A stretch of 64,000 nucleotides of DNA from positions 248,001 to 312,000 of the forward strand of contig JACAAK010000005.1 in the NCBI GenBank assembly GCA_025093985.1, read 5' to 3'. This document shows, piece after piece, positions 1-11,544 of the stretch (position 1 is the stretch's first letter; every line of letters begins with the position of its first letter). The translations under genes and the position numbers were made by a program. This DNA is from Calvatia gigantea. Lineage: Eukaryota > Basidiomycota > Agaricomycetes > Agaricales > Lycoperdaceae. Under the pieces are notes generated by a model. That model searched no databases. It was not told where the DNA came from and worked only from the letters and a program-made list of their open reading frames with translations.

Positions 1-218
1 ATAATATTTCCCAGGGCAAGGACCGCATGAAAGACCGAATGGAGTTGCGCCTTCGAAGCAAGGAGGCGCTATCCTCATGCAGCTGAGCAATGTGGTCGCG
101 AATGTGACGCACCTCTGCATCCATCCCCTCGACTTCATCTTCGGAAAAATCGAAGGTGTGGGTAATATGGGGGGGGAGTTTCCTCCAATCTGGGTTGTTG
201 GAAACAATGGGACACCGT
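1..218 (-). pseudogene. 5' part of an F-box-like gene, decayed, cut by window edge
   Basis: The minus strand encodes the N-terminal part of the same protein as the F-box-like gene at 4885-6482. Both have a motif of the type FDF-EDEVE, then an EVR-I-DH coiled segment and a leucine/arginine-rich stretch ending in SLP-E. The expected start codon (complement of 216-218) is ACG here and ATG in the other copy. A run of eight G (plus strand, about 169-176) adds one base relative to the paralog and shifts the frame. A Met downstream could still start a shorter protein. Only the first about 70 codons lie in the window, so I cannot judge the rest. Called a pseudogene from the lost start plus the frameshift. 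Confidence 0.55.
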
Positions 219-679
219 TTTTGTACTCGCCGTGGCTGTTCAACGTTCAACGTGGAGGTGTCTGGTCAAGGGGCCAAGTACTTATCGATATTGACCTTTT
301 TTTGTGCAAAGTTCGCATGCCACCGCGTTCCTGGGTACTCAAATCGGTCACGTGGTTAACCATATATCAACACAGAGCATTTTTTTTGTTCCTCCTGATT
401 CTTCCAGTTTCAAACACGCCAATGACGATAGCCCCGGTGCAAAGAGATGAGCTACGCGTCTTAGGTACTCTATACCTGAGACTTGCGGGGCGCTGATCTC
501 GCCCGTTCGGCACCACACCTTGTTACTTCGGTAGGGACGGGCTGAACTTATCTGATGGTGTGCTACTTCGTTATCCCATGTTTTACGCATTCTGCTTCAC
601 ACTTGTCGCTCCACGTGGCAATGTATTTTCATAAATACGATACGTACTACTTGTAAAAGAACTGTTCCCGAAAGCTATC
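219..679. other. intergenic, flank duplicated at 6.5 kb
   Basis: No gene seen. The first about 130 bases (to about 350) match the leader of the other F-box-like copy around 6500-6590, so the duplication includes the upstream region of that gene. The remainder shows no feature I can support. Confidence 0.4.
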
Positions 680-2865
680 TCACTCGCTCATCATTTCCGC
701 TCTGATCTGGTCCAGCAGCCTCTTTGCCTTCTCATCCCGCACGTGCATGGAAGATTTATACGGCTTAGTGCGGCTAATCAAATACATCAGCCCTTTAAAC
801 CATCTCAAAACAGACCTAGGGTGAGGTACTGACCTTGTTATGCCTGGAAACCATCCCAACCTCAGGCGTAATCTCCTTCCCATTTGCATCAACCGCCTTC
901 CTCATATCGTACAAGGTCAAGATGGTAGACATAGCCAGGAACAGGCTGGCATCTGCAAGGTAGCGACCAGGGCATATCCTGTAATCAATTGTTTATTGTT
1001 TGAACCATGGAGCAGCTCCCAGATACGGGGAGAGAAATGGCAGGAAAACTGGCACACGTACCTTCGTCCGAAACCGAATTGTGCATGAGGGAAGGGTTCT
1101 CCGTGCCCGCTCTGCGATTTTGGGAGGTACCGGGAGGGTTTGAATGATCCTGGATCACGATACACGAATTCATTCCTCAAGATGCCGCTAATATGATCGT
1201 CAGTTATTGGAGTTAACAGGCAAAGGAGATCCGTACTAAGTATTAGCGAAGATGAGAGAGCCTTTCGGAATGAACATCCCTTTGTAAACGTCATCCTCCG
1301 CTACGCAATGAGGAATACCTACTTAATGGTGATTAGCTGTGCAACGGGGAGCAACAGGTACTGCGCCGCACCGAGTGGTGTTATGTTTAGCCACCTGAGA
1401 CGGAAATCACGGTCAGTAACATCCAAGCGGAAAAAGCCAAACCTTCTCAAAATCTCACCGGTGAGTCTCTTGGAGGACGCACTCCACATACGGCAAGGAC
1501 TCACGATCGCCAGTTTCTGGTAAGCGTGAACCATTGAGCAACGCATCAATCTCTTGTTGTGCTCGTTCTTGGCACTCAGGGTGGAGAGTCATAGCGAGAA
1601 TGAAGGTGGACATAGTTCCCCAAGTCTACAAGCAACACTTGAGTTGGTTTTCTTGATCACGCAGGAGGAGCGTGTAATTAATGCTAACCGTATCTGTGCC
1701 TGCAGCGTAGATAGCGGCAGCAGCACCCTTGATATCATCGAACTCTTCTTCTGTTTGGTTGTCTTCTCCACGCAGGAGCTTCGAGGTGATGGGAAAGAAA
1801 GGAAGGTTTCGCTATTCCTTCGGCCTTTCATTTGAAGTTGAGCGCCACGTGTTGTTCTAGATAGCAAGTTCATCCTTAACTTACCATCTGCCTCTGTACC
1901 TCAGAGAACGGAAACTCATGCAACCTTCGTACGGAAGCTTTGAACTTTCTCGCCTTTTCGGCGGAGTATGTTCCAGGGAACCACGAAGGCATGTGTTCGA
2001 CTGCGACTGTAATAAGCCAACATAAACAGAAGCCAAATACAACATACTTACGAAAAGGAAATAGATCAACTGGTGTACTTCCAATCGGGCCGCAATGGCT
2101 AAGAGCATGTCCAGACTCTCTCGCTATCTCGAGGTAAGGATCGTCATCTGACACGATCTCGTGTCCAAATGTAATCTGCATGATAATTGACGTTGAGAAG
2201 CTGAAGGGACAAGACTTTCAGTTCACGCTCGGCGCTCAACGGAAAAAGTTAACTTGTGACTAACCGACTGAGCATTTCTTCCCTGTCATCTGGACGTCCA
2301 AGGAGGTTGAGTGCGAGCCGGTGGACTTCTTTGCTTTGGATCTCGCGGTATTCCTCGATCTTTTGGCGAGTAAGTGCTTGCTGGATGAGACGTCTGTGTT
2401 TCTGGAATTTCTTTCCATGGGAGATGGTAAGCGCGAGACCCCGAACCCATCCCATTCTAAGGAATATATGAGATGTGGGAGTAGCATATAGGTCTGTACT
2501 CACATTCTGTAAATGGGAAAATCGGGTCGGTGGTTATAATTCGCGCTGGGTTTGTCCATGAGGTCATTCGCTGCTTCAGCTGTATTCAAGATTATCATGT
2601 TACGGTCTAATACCCGGAGGTGTATTACGTCTCCTATCAAACAAGGCTATTATGATTTGAGTTCTGGGGTTCAGGGAAAAGGATAACATACCGTAAGTCT
2701 TTGACCATTCTGCAAATGTTTCCGCTGGCGATTCAGCAGGTATGCGTCCCAGGTGGCCAATGACTGGGTCTGCAGGCGGTCCTGGGGGAAGAGGTACAGA
2801 TCTTCGTCTGCCTTGAGCCATACCATGACCACAATTAAAGCAACAGCCCAAAGAGGAACACTCAT
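680..2865 (-). pseudogene. cytochrome P450, 12 exons, two frame breaks
   Basis: A class II fungal cytochrome P450 (heme-thiolate monooxygenase, ER-anchored; substrate unknown). Exons from the start: 2692-2865, 2504-2633, 2265-2456, 2052-2200, 1885-2006, 1689-1824, 1459-1625, 1372-1394, 1237-1318, 1062-1187, 834-978, 680-763. Landmarks in order: hydrophobic anchor, PLPPGP hinge, I-helix AAGTDT, K-helix ETHR, and a heme-binding loop FGFGRRICPGR that is split by an intron inside the second arginine codon. All splice sites are GT-AG and exon 8 has only 23 bases. Two breaks: the anchor and the PLPPGP hinge are in different frames (about 2800), and exon 6 changes frame between SHHLE and LLRGEDN (about 1785). 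The exon total is a multiple of three, so the shifts offset each other, but the stretch between is misread. Either a recent pseudogene or sequence error. CYP family not assigned. Confidence 0.75.
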
Positions 2866-3339
2866 GATGGTGAAGGATTCCCGTTTCTGCAGAAAACATA
2901 ACCTGCATTCTGCATTTTATATGTCGGGGAACTCTGACACATCCCGGGAGAATATTCGTATGGACCCTATACAGGATTATGTCCCTCAACAGCGCTGCCG
3001 TATCAAGTGGCATATCTGGGATAGAGTGGAGGAGGAACGTCACTTCAGTGTGAAACGTGCAGAAGATGGGGAAATCGGTAACATAACTTGACGAATGGAA
3101 GCATTGTTCAATTGATCCTTCCTTGAATGGGTAGTGGGGCAACTGCGCTGAAGGTTATCGTGAACCTGGGCTTGTGCCGAGGTTCCCTCTGGTTTAGGTA
3201 GGAATAAGAACAAGTCCTTGCAACGGGAATACACTCCTAAAGGGGTGAGTGTGGGGGCTCGCTCAGGTTTACGACATTCTTCAGTATCCCCAATCCCGCG
3301 TACAAAAATAGAAGCGACCGTGTTGGCTGTGAATACGCT

Positions 3340-3505
3340 CAGTCCGTGATAGCGGAGACTATGGTCTATTATCATATTACTCAGTTCGTGATGGCAAAGA
3401 CTATGGTCTATGATCATACCTATTAATACGCTACTAGGCGATAGTCAGTTATGTGTGTGTACGACGTATTATCTAGCTACACACCTCAATCCATGATGGC
3501 GGAGA
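3340..3505. repeat. imperfect tandem repeat, about 50-base unit, three copies
   Basis: The phrase for GTGATGGCAAAGACTATGGTC recurs with changes at about 3345, 3390 and 3492 (the third copy shorter and altered, with GGCGGAGACT). Two copies are followed by a TCTATKATCATA stretch. It lies upstream of the P450. No function is evident. Confidence 0.45.
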
Positions 3506-4599
3506 CTGAGGTAAGATTTTATTGGTGTATGCTAATCCAACAATGCGTACAGATCATGTGTTGCTATATTCACAGACCGGAGAGAGCAGTGTGTTGTACA
3601 AAACATGGTTGTAGTGTGGTGGTACGAACGCCAAGTCGCTCATGTGGTACGATTTTTCTCAGAGAGGTCGCGCAGGAGGACAAACCATCAAAAGGAATGA
3701 ATGATGATCAGAACCGAACATCGGGGGGGACCTAGCAGGGCGAGCTAGCGAGGGCATCATATCTCCAGGCCGGGATACGATAAACGCAGACATACAGCCC
3801 AGGAGCATTGGCTCGGGCCTACAGTTGGACACCGGTACAAAAGATACTCATTCTTCTTGCAAGACGCAGGAAAGCGGTGCGATATAGAAAAAAAGAGTGA
3901 GCGCAACTACGCCCATCGGCAGCTGGGCTTCGTCACTTCACTAGAAAAGGGTTTTGGAACGGAACGAGTAGTATAAGCGCCCGAGTCGTCGTTCCGAAGC
4001 AGGGTGCAGTCCGCCCAATACGAACTGTTGCATAGAAATTCGAATCACATCCACTTGAGTTCGTGCGGCGTCTATACAAATTAAAAGCCGTAAGTCCTTA
4101 GCTCGTGCACCTCCGTTGTCACTCTGCATCATTTCTATATTTAAATGCAGTTGGTTCATTGCGAACTGTTGCATACTTTACAAACCCGAAATCACATCTA
4201 CATCAGTTGGTGTATATAGTCATATTATCCGAGTTGCTGATGTACACTAACATAGTCGACATCAATGATTATTTGGCCACCACAACATGAGTTTCAAAAA
4301 ATGATACCGGCGGAGATATTATGGGTTAAGGTAATAGATAATTTCATAGAGAGCGCTGTACAACTGCGAGGCTATCTAGAATATAACATATTCAACTTCG
4401 GCCAACAGGTGTGTGGGGATGCTGGGACACAGCCCAACCGGAGGCCCAGCCGCCACAACCGCAACATCAGTCCACAGCAGCTCGGTTAAGGGCGTCCGCC
4501 GACTCAGACCTTACGAGCAAGTTAGCCGAGTTTTCGGCGGACCCAGTCGTGTTCAAGGCCGGCTATCCAACTACCGTTCCCGACTAAGCAATCAGAAAA

Positions 4600-4830
4600 T
4601 TCAAGATGAGGGTTGGCGACACAGGCTATCACATTCTCAGTAAACTGACGCGTCATGCATCTGTATCGGTAAACGGGCTAGGGTTAAACGAGAATCGAGG
4701 TACAACTTCATATTATAAAAGCCGACCTCAAACCGTCCCAGCCAGGGTATAATACAGACCAGAGGATCGTAGCCTACAGATAATAAATAGTGCAGAAAAT
4801 TGTCCAACTGCAGGGTGTCCGAGCCACGTA
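4600..4830. repeat. segmental repeat, partner at 6975-7200
   Basis: About 225 bases, direct orientation. Shared landmarks in order: the phrase GGCTATCACA, GAGCTAGGGTTAA-like, CGAGGTACAACTT, ATATTATAA, a CAGACCA-GGAT stretch, ACAGATAATAA and GCAGAAAA-TGTCCAA. Together with the duplicated F-box-like 5' ends, this shows a block duplication whose copies lie on both sides of the F-box-like gene. Confidence 0.6.
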
Positions 4831-4884
4831 ATCGGTTATCATGTCCAAACTACCCATCGTTGCCAGTAACGCCCGAGGACAAAA

Positions 4885-6482
4885 TCAGCTGGGATTTTCT
4901 GAGTGACGTGGTACCAGTGGAGTACCGGCAAGTATTACCGTTAGGTCCAAGTCATCCTCGAATAGTTCGTACAGATCCTGCATTACAGAAGGTTCCCACT
5001 GTAAACTGTTAACGTCATCAATCACGAGCGTGAATTGGTCAATGTACCCCCCGCCCCATCGATTATTTAGAACATCTAACGAGGAGTTCACCAGTCTCCA
5101 CATCAATAACATCGGAACTGCAACATCCGTCAATACGGATTTCCTTGAGATTGGGAAAGACGACCATTCCTTCGTCGGCACTGATCATGAGCGTACGCAA
5201 AATACCCTTGATGAAACTCGGGCCACAGATTTCCATCGCAACGCTTTCGACCTGGGAATTATGGTGGATGCACTGGAGTAGATTACTTCTAAGCAGATGA
5301 GAAGCATAGCTGACATCGATGAATTCAAGATGCGTGATCGACAGGGGGAGGGCGTTGAGGAAGTCAGCTGTGGGACCGGGATCCCACCAATCTCCACAGC
5401 TTTCGTTCCAACGAAAGGTTTTCAAATTGGGAACCCGAACATACTCGCACAGATCGATGTTCCAAGCAGAAAGTTCCTGAGGAAGGATGAAAACCCATGA
5501 AAATGACTCCAAGGTTAGGGAGTTCCACAGGTTCCGTTAAGATGGAACTATCGTGAGGTTCCTCTGCGGCAGCGGGGTCAGAATAGCGGAACTCCACCAA
5601 GTTAGGACAACCGAGAAGAAGTTTCATGCAAGTGTCGACACCAATACGAGATAAATCCAACATGGTGATTGTTAACCAGGGAAGGTCAAGGCGGGTGCGT
5701 TTAAGGGGGCCATAAAGACGGAATTGGGTAAGGGGGACGTCGGCTGGAAAGGACAGTGTGAATTTAGTTTGCCAAGTTCCGCATGTTGGTTTGCACATGA
5801 TCGAAAGGGACGTAAGTTCGGTGAGGTTGGAAATTAGGGGTACCCATCCCTGGGGGTCCCCTGTTTCCAGACTAAAGCTGCGGATACGACGTTGATTCCT
5901 CAACAAGAAAGTGTCGAGTTCTGGTGACAAAATGATATTAAGCTTGTCGTCCGTTGAGAATGATTTGGAGATTGCCACTTGGAGGGCCACACCGCCCGAC
6001 CTGTCGAACCACGTATGGAAAAAGTCCTCCCACCTCACCATCCAGGAGGAAAAAGACCCCGCTCTAAGAGCGGACCATAATTGCGGGGTTGAGAGCACGA
6101 CCTGGCGCCAATGTGATGATACAGAACTCAAAGTTAAATGAGATGTGGAGTTTGGAGTCCTTGGCGGACGCCGGTGTGGGATCCATTCCTTGAAAAAGTC
6201 GGGGGTGGGGCATGCGTATTGAAAGATAAGAGACAACACCTCCTGTGGTAAGGAGCCCGTGGAAGATTGAATGAAGTTGCGCCTTCGAAGTAAGGAAGCG
6301 CAATCCCCCTTCAGCTGAGCAGCGTGGTCGCGAACGCGACGCGCCTCTGCATCAATGTGGTCGTGAATGCGGCGTACCTCTGCATCAATCCACTCGACCT
6401 CGTCTTCGGGGAAATCGAAGGTTTGGGTGATATTGGGAGGAGTTTCCCCCAACCTTGGCTGCTGGCAACACTGGCATACCAT
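4885..6482 (-). pseudogene. F-box-like protein, frame-broken near C-terminus
   Basis: Agaricomycete F-box-like protein, the presumed substrate-recognition subunit of SCF ubiquitin ligases. The frame from the ATG at 6482 runs about 320 codons: a short Cys/Gln-rich start, charged coiled segment, then an F-box-like motif around residues 75-130 (SLPQEVLSLIFQYAC, then SVSSHWRQVVLSTPQLWSAL), then a leucine-rich region. Near 5510 the natural continuation (LPQELSAWNIDLCEYV and on to about 5063) is in another frame. Near 5110 it changes again to a segment ending DLYELFEDDLDL. No GT-AG intron of workable length bridges either step, so I call two frameshifts. It is a paralog of the fragment at 1-218. 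The N-terminal two thirds are intact and could still be made as a truncated protein. Confidence 0.6.
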
Positions 6483-7241
6483 TTTTGCGCCCGTTGTGGT
6501 TGTTCAACGTGGGGGTGACTGGTCAAGACGTTACTTATCGATCAACTGTTTTTTGTGCAAAGTCACATGCCCCCGTTCCTGAGGCTATATCACTGCGCAT
6601 CCGAGCAATGCAGTCGGCCCATTAAGAACCGTCCAATAAAAATTTGGGTCACATCCACTTGAGATGTCAGGTGTCTCTGCCAATTAACGAGCTCAAGAGA
6701 AGCTATACCTGCTGGATTAAATGATGGCGCCCAGCGTTGTCGTGGTTGTACGAGGCCAAGGTCCAGAGAGGTAAACGACGTCACGCCCTGAAGGCCTGAC
6801 TACGTCATCGATGTGATGTAGGGTAAATACCAATAATACCAGTCAATAGTCAATGGGAACATCCAACCCGTCACCACGTCATAGACTCATCATAGCTTCG
6901 CATAATAAATAACAGAGGGGCCACTACCCAGCTACTATTCCGAGCATGAGGATTCAAGGTATCGAAAATGTATTTAAGACAAAGGTTGACGACACGGACT
7001 ATCACATCCACAATTAACCAACGGGTCGCGCATCTATATCGGTGAACGAGCTAGGGTTAAGCGAGAGTCGAGGTACAACTTTATATATTATAACACCGAC
7101 TTCAAACTGTCCTAGCTAGGGGTATGATACAGACCAAGGATGGCAGCTCACAGATAATAACAATGCAGAAAAATGTCCAATCTACGGGGTACCTGGGGGA
7201 TGAGAATAAGTCATATATATCAGTAATGAATAAATGAGCGG
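6483..7241. other. intergenic, includes duplicated segments
   Basis: The first 110 bases resemble 219-350. About 6615-6660 resembles the ACATCCACTTGAG segment near 4050. About 6975-7200 is the second copy of the repeat at 4600-4830. No gene seen. Confidence 0.45.
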
Positions 7242-7959
7242 CTAATGGGCATTTGAACGGAGCAAATGAAACCCTGAGAGAAAGATAACAAGGAACGACA
7301 CGAGGAAGCCAATTAATGCAGGATGCGCGGCGGCCGATAGTACACTGCCATTGCGACACTCCGGACATGTCCAGCCTAATAACATGATAAATCAGCTTCA
7401 GAAGTAGGTTCAAACGGAACATGTGCTTACCATCCGACAATGCCGTGTAGGGTTGCGGTGTGTAAAGTCCGAACTGCAAGTTATTAAAGGGTTGCATGAG
7501 ACCTGGTTTCGGAAGCGCTGTCTTCCCCCTTTCATCCCACATCGTCAAAGTGCACGTTCCCTGGGCTAGGGGAAGTTGAGGATTTTTCGTCTGCCACCCG
7601 TTAAGGTCCCATAGCACCTCCGTCGCGGTGCCAGGTAATACCCCATCGGTCGGCCCTACAGGATAGGTGTTCCCGTTGTCACAGATGGCGGAAACGGTGA
7701 GACTCTGAGAATCCTGAAGGAGGGAGGTGAAGTTCCAGCCAAAAGTCACAGTCTGGCTCTGCGCAATCTTGTAGAACGATGTGGCGGTTTGAGGTGGTTG
7801 GGTCATGAGAATCCCACCCGCGGGAGCGTTGGCAGGGATGAGGACGACACTTGATGTTGCCGGTGCTGAAGATGCTGGACCTGGGGAATTGGTGGTGGCG
7901 GGTGCTGGTGTCGGCGCTGGCGCTGGCGCGGGGTTGGGGCCGGGTTGATTTTGCGACAT
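7242..7959 (-). CDS. DUF7137-type membrane protein
   Basis: Two exons, 7431-7959 and 7242-7375, joined over a 55-base GT-AG intron (GTAAGC...ATTAG), giving 220 residues. A Pro/Ala-rich N-terminus (PAPAPAPTPAP type) is followed by a domain with GGILMTQPPQ, FYKIA, VTFGWNF, CDNGNTYPVGP, GTATEV and TMWDERG. It ends in a W-x-C-x-x-C segment, AHPALIGFLVSFLVIFLSG as a single membrane span, and a short tail. From memory of fungal families this matches DUF7137; its function is unknown. The first Met has no signal peptide; an upstream exon could supply one (a Met lies at 8065 in another frame). The domain is unbroken. Confidence 0.75.
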
Positions 7960-8369
7960 TATGGTGGTTTACTGTGAAGATTGGAGACAAAACCAATCGC
8001 GTGAAAAACTGGCAACCCCATTTGTCAGGGGTGTGAGGCAACGAGAAACGAACTGATGCCATCATAGAAACATGTTTTTCACAATAAACGGGACCTGAAA
8101 AGTATCAAATGGAAGAGATATGACACCCCTTTGTACTTTATACTTGGAATTAACGATAACGAACTGTTATCATAGACATCGCCGCAAGCACAAATCTACC
8201 TGTTAATCAAACTAGTGCCACCGATATCTTTTACGTTAAGCGGCAATCGTATTTGGTTCGGCGGTCACAGCCAAACATAAGTAATGTTCCTTGACTGTCA
8301 CATTTCTCCACACTTGTTTTTGAATTTGTCTAAAGGCTTACAGCTGTACCTTGACCATGCTAGGGGAGG
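7960..8369. promoter_or_regulatory. shared divergent promoter interval
   Basis: About 410 bases separate the 5' ends of the divergent DUF7137-type and APN2-type genes, so both must be driven from here. No TATA box or named operator is clear to me. Confidence 0.35.
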
Positions 8370-10582
8370 ATGAGGATATTGACATGGAATATTGTACGTC
8401 CAATATTATCAAATCTCTTTGCGTTCAATACTTACCGTTTGTAGAATGGTGTCCGTACACTTCCCCAGTATCACCCGTGAGTTCGTGAACTTTAACGCGG
8501 AAGAAAGATGTATCTCATTACTGCGCAAGATGGAACACTTTTAGATGTCATGACGAAATTTTGGACAAATTAGAGGCAGATATTATCTGCTTTCAGGGTC
8601 AGTCGTCGCTCAAGTTCGTGACCTTTCAACCTGTTAATAATTAACATTTTGTGCCCCAGAAATGAAGTCCTCTCGTCCGACCCTGCCTAAAACTGTCGGA
8701 TTACCTCCTTCCTACGACTCATTCTTCTCATTTCCTGTGAAGAAGTCTGGATATTCAGGTGTCGCGACATACACTCGGACCACTACGGTCACTCCCGTGA
8801 AAGCGGAGGAAGGCTTGACGGGACTTGTTCAACCAAAGCCCCCATTAACAGCTGAAGAGCGAGTTTCACGCTTTGAGAACTATCCCCCGCAGTTTCTTGA
8901 CGAGGAGGATTTTGACTTCAAGCACCTTGACGGCGAAGGACGCGCCGTTACTATTGACTTTGGGCTTTTCGTCCTCATCAATGTATATTGTCCAAATGAT
9001 GGTACTAGAACGGAAGAGCGAGATAAGTTCAAGATGGATTACCATCAGCTCCTTGATGCTCGTGTAAGGAGCTTGACTGAGAAGGAAAAAAGGGAGGTCA
9101 TTGTTTTGGGCGATATCAATGCGTGCGCAGCCGTGATTGACCACTGTGAAGGCAACATTATGGTAGCGAGAGGAAAGGCGGCAGGTTTGGAAGGTGACGA
9201 TGGTTTTTGGGAGAAAGATTGCCGGAGGTGGCTGCGAGATTGGCTACAGAAAGAGGATGGTATCGGGGGTCCATTCATCGATGTTGTTAGGCGTTTCTGG
9301 CCTGACAGGAAAGGACTGTATACTTGTGAGTTGTCTCGTTAAATGGTTTGTGTCCAATTGTTAATGGTGTTCAGGTTGGAACACGAAAATCTCAGCTCGG
9401 GAAACCAATTATGGGACGCGCATCGACTATATTCTGATCACGCCCGGCCTCCTCCCATGGATCAAGGCCGCAGATGTTCAACAAGAAGTAAAGGGTAGCG
9501 ACCATTGTCCTGTCTTCGTTGACTTTTACGATGAAATCACGACTGAGGAGGGAGCTGTAATTAAACTCCAGGATGTCCTGGGTGTCAGGGCGGGGTCCGA
9601 CGGCATGAAAGAGCCCCCCAGACTCGCCGCAAAATTCTGGGAGGAGTATTCCGGGAAGCAGATGTCCTTGGACAAGTTCTTTGGAAAGACCAAGAGCCAG
9701 GTTCCGTCTTCATCCCCCACACCTCAACCTTCGAGCAAATCCGACAGCATATCCGATCCACAATCGAGGTCGTCCACGCCTCCTGTTCCCGCTTCCTCCG
9801 CGGAACATGCACCACCCCATGTCGATGACACCCACCTCGCGGCTCCCATAGATCCACTGTCCACCCCCCCTGTGATGAGGGAATCCCCCCCGGTCGCGAC
9901 ATCTCAACCCTTAAAACGGAAGCTCACAACCCATAATCAACCTGCCCGTACCACTTCTAAGAAGTCCAAACCTTCAGAGAAGAAGTCCGAGAAGGCGAAA
10001 GGCGAAGCCGGACAATCGAAGTTATTGTCTTTCTTTAATAAGCCGGGCGCCTCACAAACTCCGGCTTCGACTACCTTCAAGAAGGGAAAGTTTTCACAAA
10101 GCCAAATTGACGTACTCGACGTGGACGCCGACGATGGTATCCCAATCCTACTCGAAGAGCTGGAAGCTTCGTCTCAAGGTTCTTCGTCAGGCAGAGCGAA
10201 TGGAGAAGAAACCAAACAAGCTTGGAGTACCCTTTTGGCCCCAGTGGAACCCCCAAAGTGTACGGTACATGGCGAACCCGCAAAGGAGTATACGGTCAAC
10301 AAACAAGGTCCGAACAAGGGGAAGAAATTTTTCATATGTTCTCGGTAAGCTGCACCTCCGCCAATTTTGATGCCTGGACTGAAGAATTCGGATCCCACTA
10401 TTAGACCCGTTGGGCCTGGATACGACAAGGGCAGGGCTGAGCGCCTACGGGAGGAGGTAGATCCAACATATCGTTGCAATTTCTTCAAGTGGTCAAGTGA
10501 CTGGAGGAAACAGGCGAAGAAATTGGAACGAACGGGATCTACGTCATCGAATACTCAACACTGCGGTAACAAACCTCCATGA
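8370..10582 (+). CDS. APN2: class II AP endonuclease, APN2/Ape2 type
   Basis: Six exons (8370-8393, 8445-8476, 8530-8597, 8660-9325, 9375-10344, 10405-10582) give 645 residues in frame. It should cut DNA 5' of abasic sites and trim blocked 3' ends in base-excision repair in the nucleus. Visible: start MRILTWNINGVRTLPQY, the metal-binding Glu in CFQEMKSSRP, the catalytic LGDIN, and a terminal GSDHCPV (Asp-His pair). A C-terminal GRF-type zinc finger begins CTVHGEPAKEY and continues through FFICSR and RCNFFKWS across the last intron. Two PCNA-interaction boxes are present: QMSLDKFF and QSKLLSFF. The first three exons are very short but all splice sites are GT-AG and the residues are collinear with the family. 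Everything needed for catalysis appears intact. Confidence 0.93.
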
Positions 10583-11094
10583 AGGTCGAACCCCTTCGAT
10601 ATTTACACGTTTAATTTTCGAGTTTCACCAGCCCCTTAGCGAGCTCCGAGGCGTGGAAGGATCTTACGACATAAATTTCATTTGTACATACCCCTCTGTT
10701 ACGGACGAAAGTGCCAACAACCGACAGACACGGAAACAGCGGCAATATCAGCGGCGCTGCGAGACCGCATTCTACGCTACAACGTCACACACATCCTGAC
10801 CCATATCCTCTTGGTCTTGATTTTCTGGTGTCCAACCACTAAGGCCTCCCTAACCTGCAGACCCCCACTCTTTGGATGTTCCAAACTACTTTGATCCTCA
10901 TCCCATCCCTGAAATTCGAGTGTATATTATTTCGTGTTGCAATGCCAGGGATGATACATTTCTCCCATGACCACTGAAGCAAAAACTACTACTAGCCTAT
11001 AACCCAAATCTATCTAGCACGCAGTGTCGGGCGGCACGTCGGCACAACTAGAGAATATTGGGTGAATGGAAGCTCATGGAATAAGTACATCTCC
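10583..11094. other. intergenic, nothing recognised
   Basis: No open frame with family features, repeat or RNA gene that I can support between the APN2-type gene and G1. Confidence 0.35.
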
Positions 11095-11415
11095 TTACAA
11101 GTTTGAGGCGAATCCATGGCAGCAGCGTGGCCCGTTGGCGTCTTTGGGATAAGTCAGCAATGACACCCAACGTCTCCAGCCGATGTTACGCACGATATGC
11201 ACAGTCCTTTGGGCGGGCACGAAACATGAGTGACTGTTCCGAGAGATTTTTTGTAGTCATACCTTGTCGCTCTCGCCTAGATTTCTAAGTCAGGACATTC
11301 AACAATAGGGAGACAGGCGACGCCACTAACACTCATTTTGGGTCACATCGACCTGGGCGCTAACGATCTGTGCGACAAAAAGGCAGAAAAAGAGAGCAAG
11401 GATTTTAGACTGCAT
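11095..11415 (-). CDS. G1: tiny secreted Cys protein, relative of family B, with 4-base micro-exon
   Basis: Proposed exons 11331-11415, 11263-11276 (14 bases), 11203-11206 (4 bases) and 11095-11141 give 49 residues in frame. Exon 1 encodes a clear signal peptide (MQSKILALFF... to VSA) and ends after the T of the first Cys codon. Exon 2 has the same length and phase as in B1-B3. The last exon is 47 bases as in B1 and ends in GPRCCHGFASNL-stop, matching the CCGF ending of family B. Introns would be 54, 56 and 61 bases. The second cysteine of family B is Tyr here, so G1 is either a diverged member or a decaying copy. Function unknown; a role in interaction with other microbes or hosts would be inference only. 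Confidence 0.5.
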
Positions 11416-11544
11416 AGTGAAAAAGTGGGTGAATCAATTACTGTCAATGCTTATTGACGTATCTGCATTTAAGGGATCCCACGAAACGAAAGCCACAATG
11501 CTGCTAAGCCTTGTTTGGAATGGCTGTGTGCAACCGTACGTCAG

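Larger units (their letters stand above)
2866..4884. other. intergenic with short duplicated segments
   Basis: No coding region supported. It holds a diverged short tandem repeat at 3340-3500, two copies of a segment beginning GAACTGTTGCATA near 4021 and 4163, and a segment at about 4600-4830 that recurs at 6975-7200. These look like flanks carried along when the F-box-like genes were duplicated. Open frames here have no family features. Confidence 0.4.
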
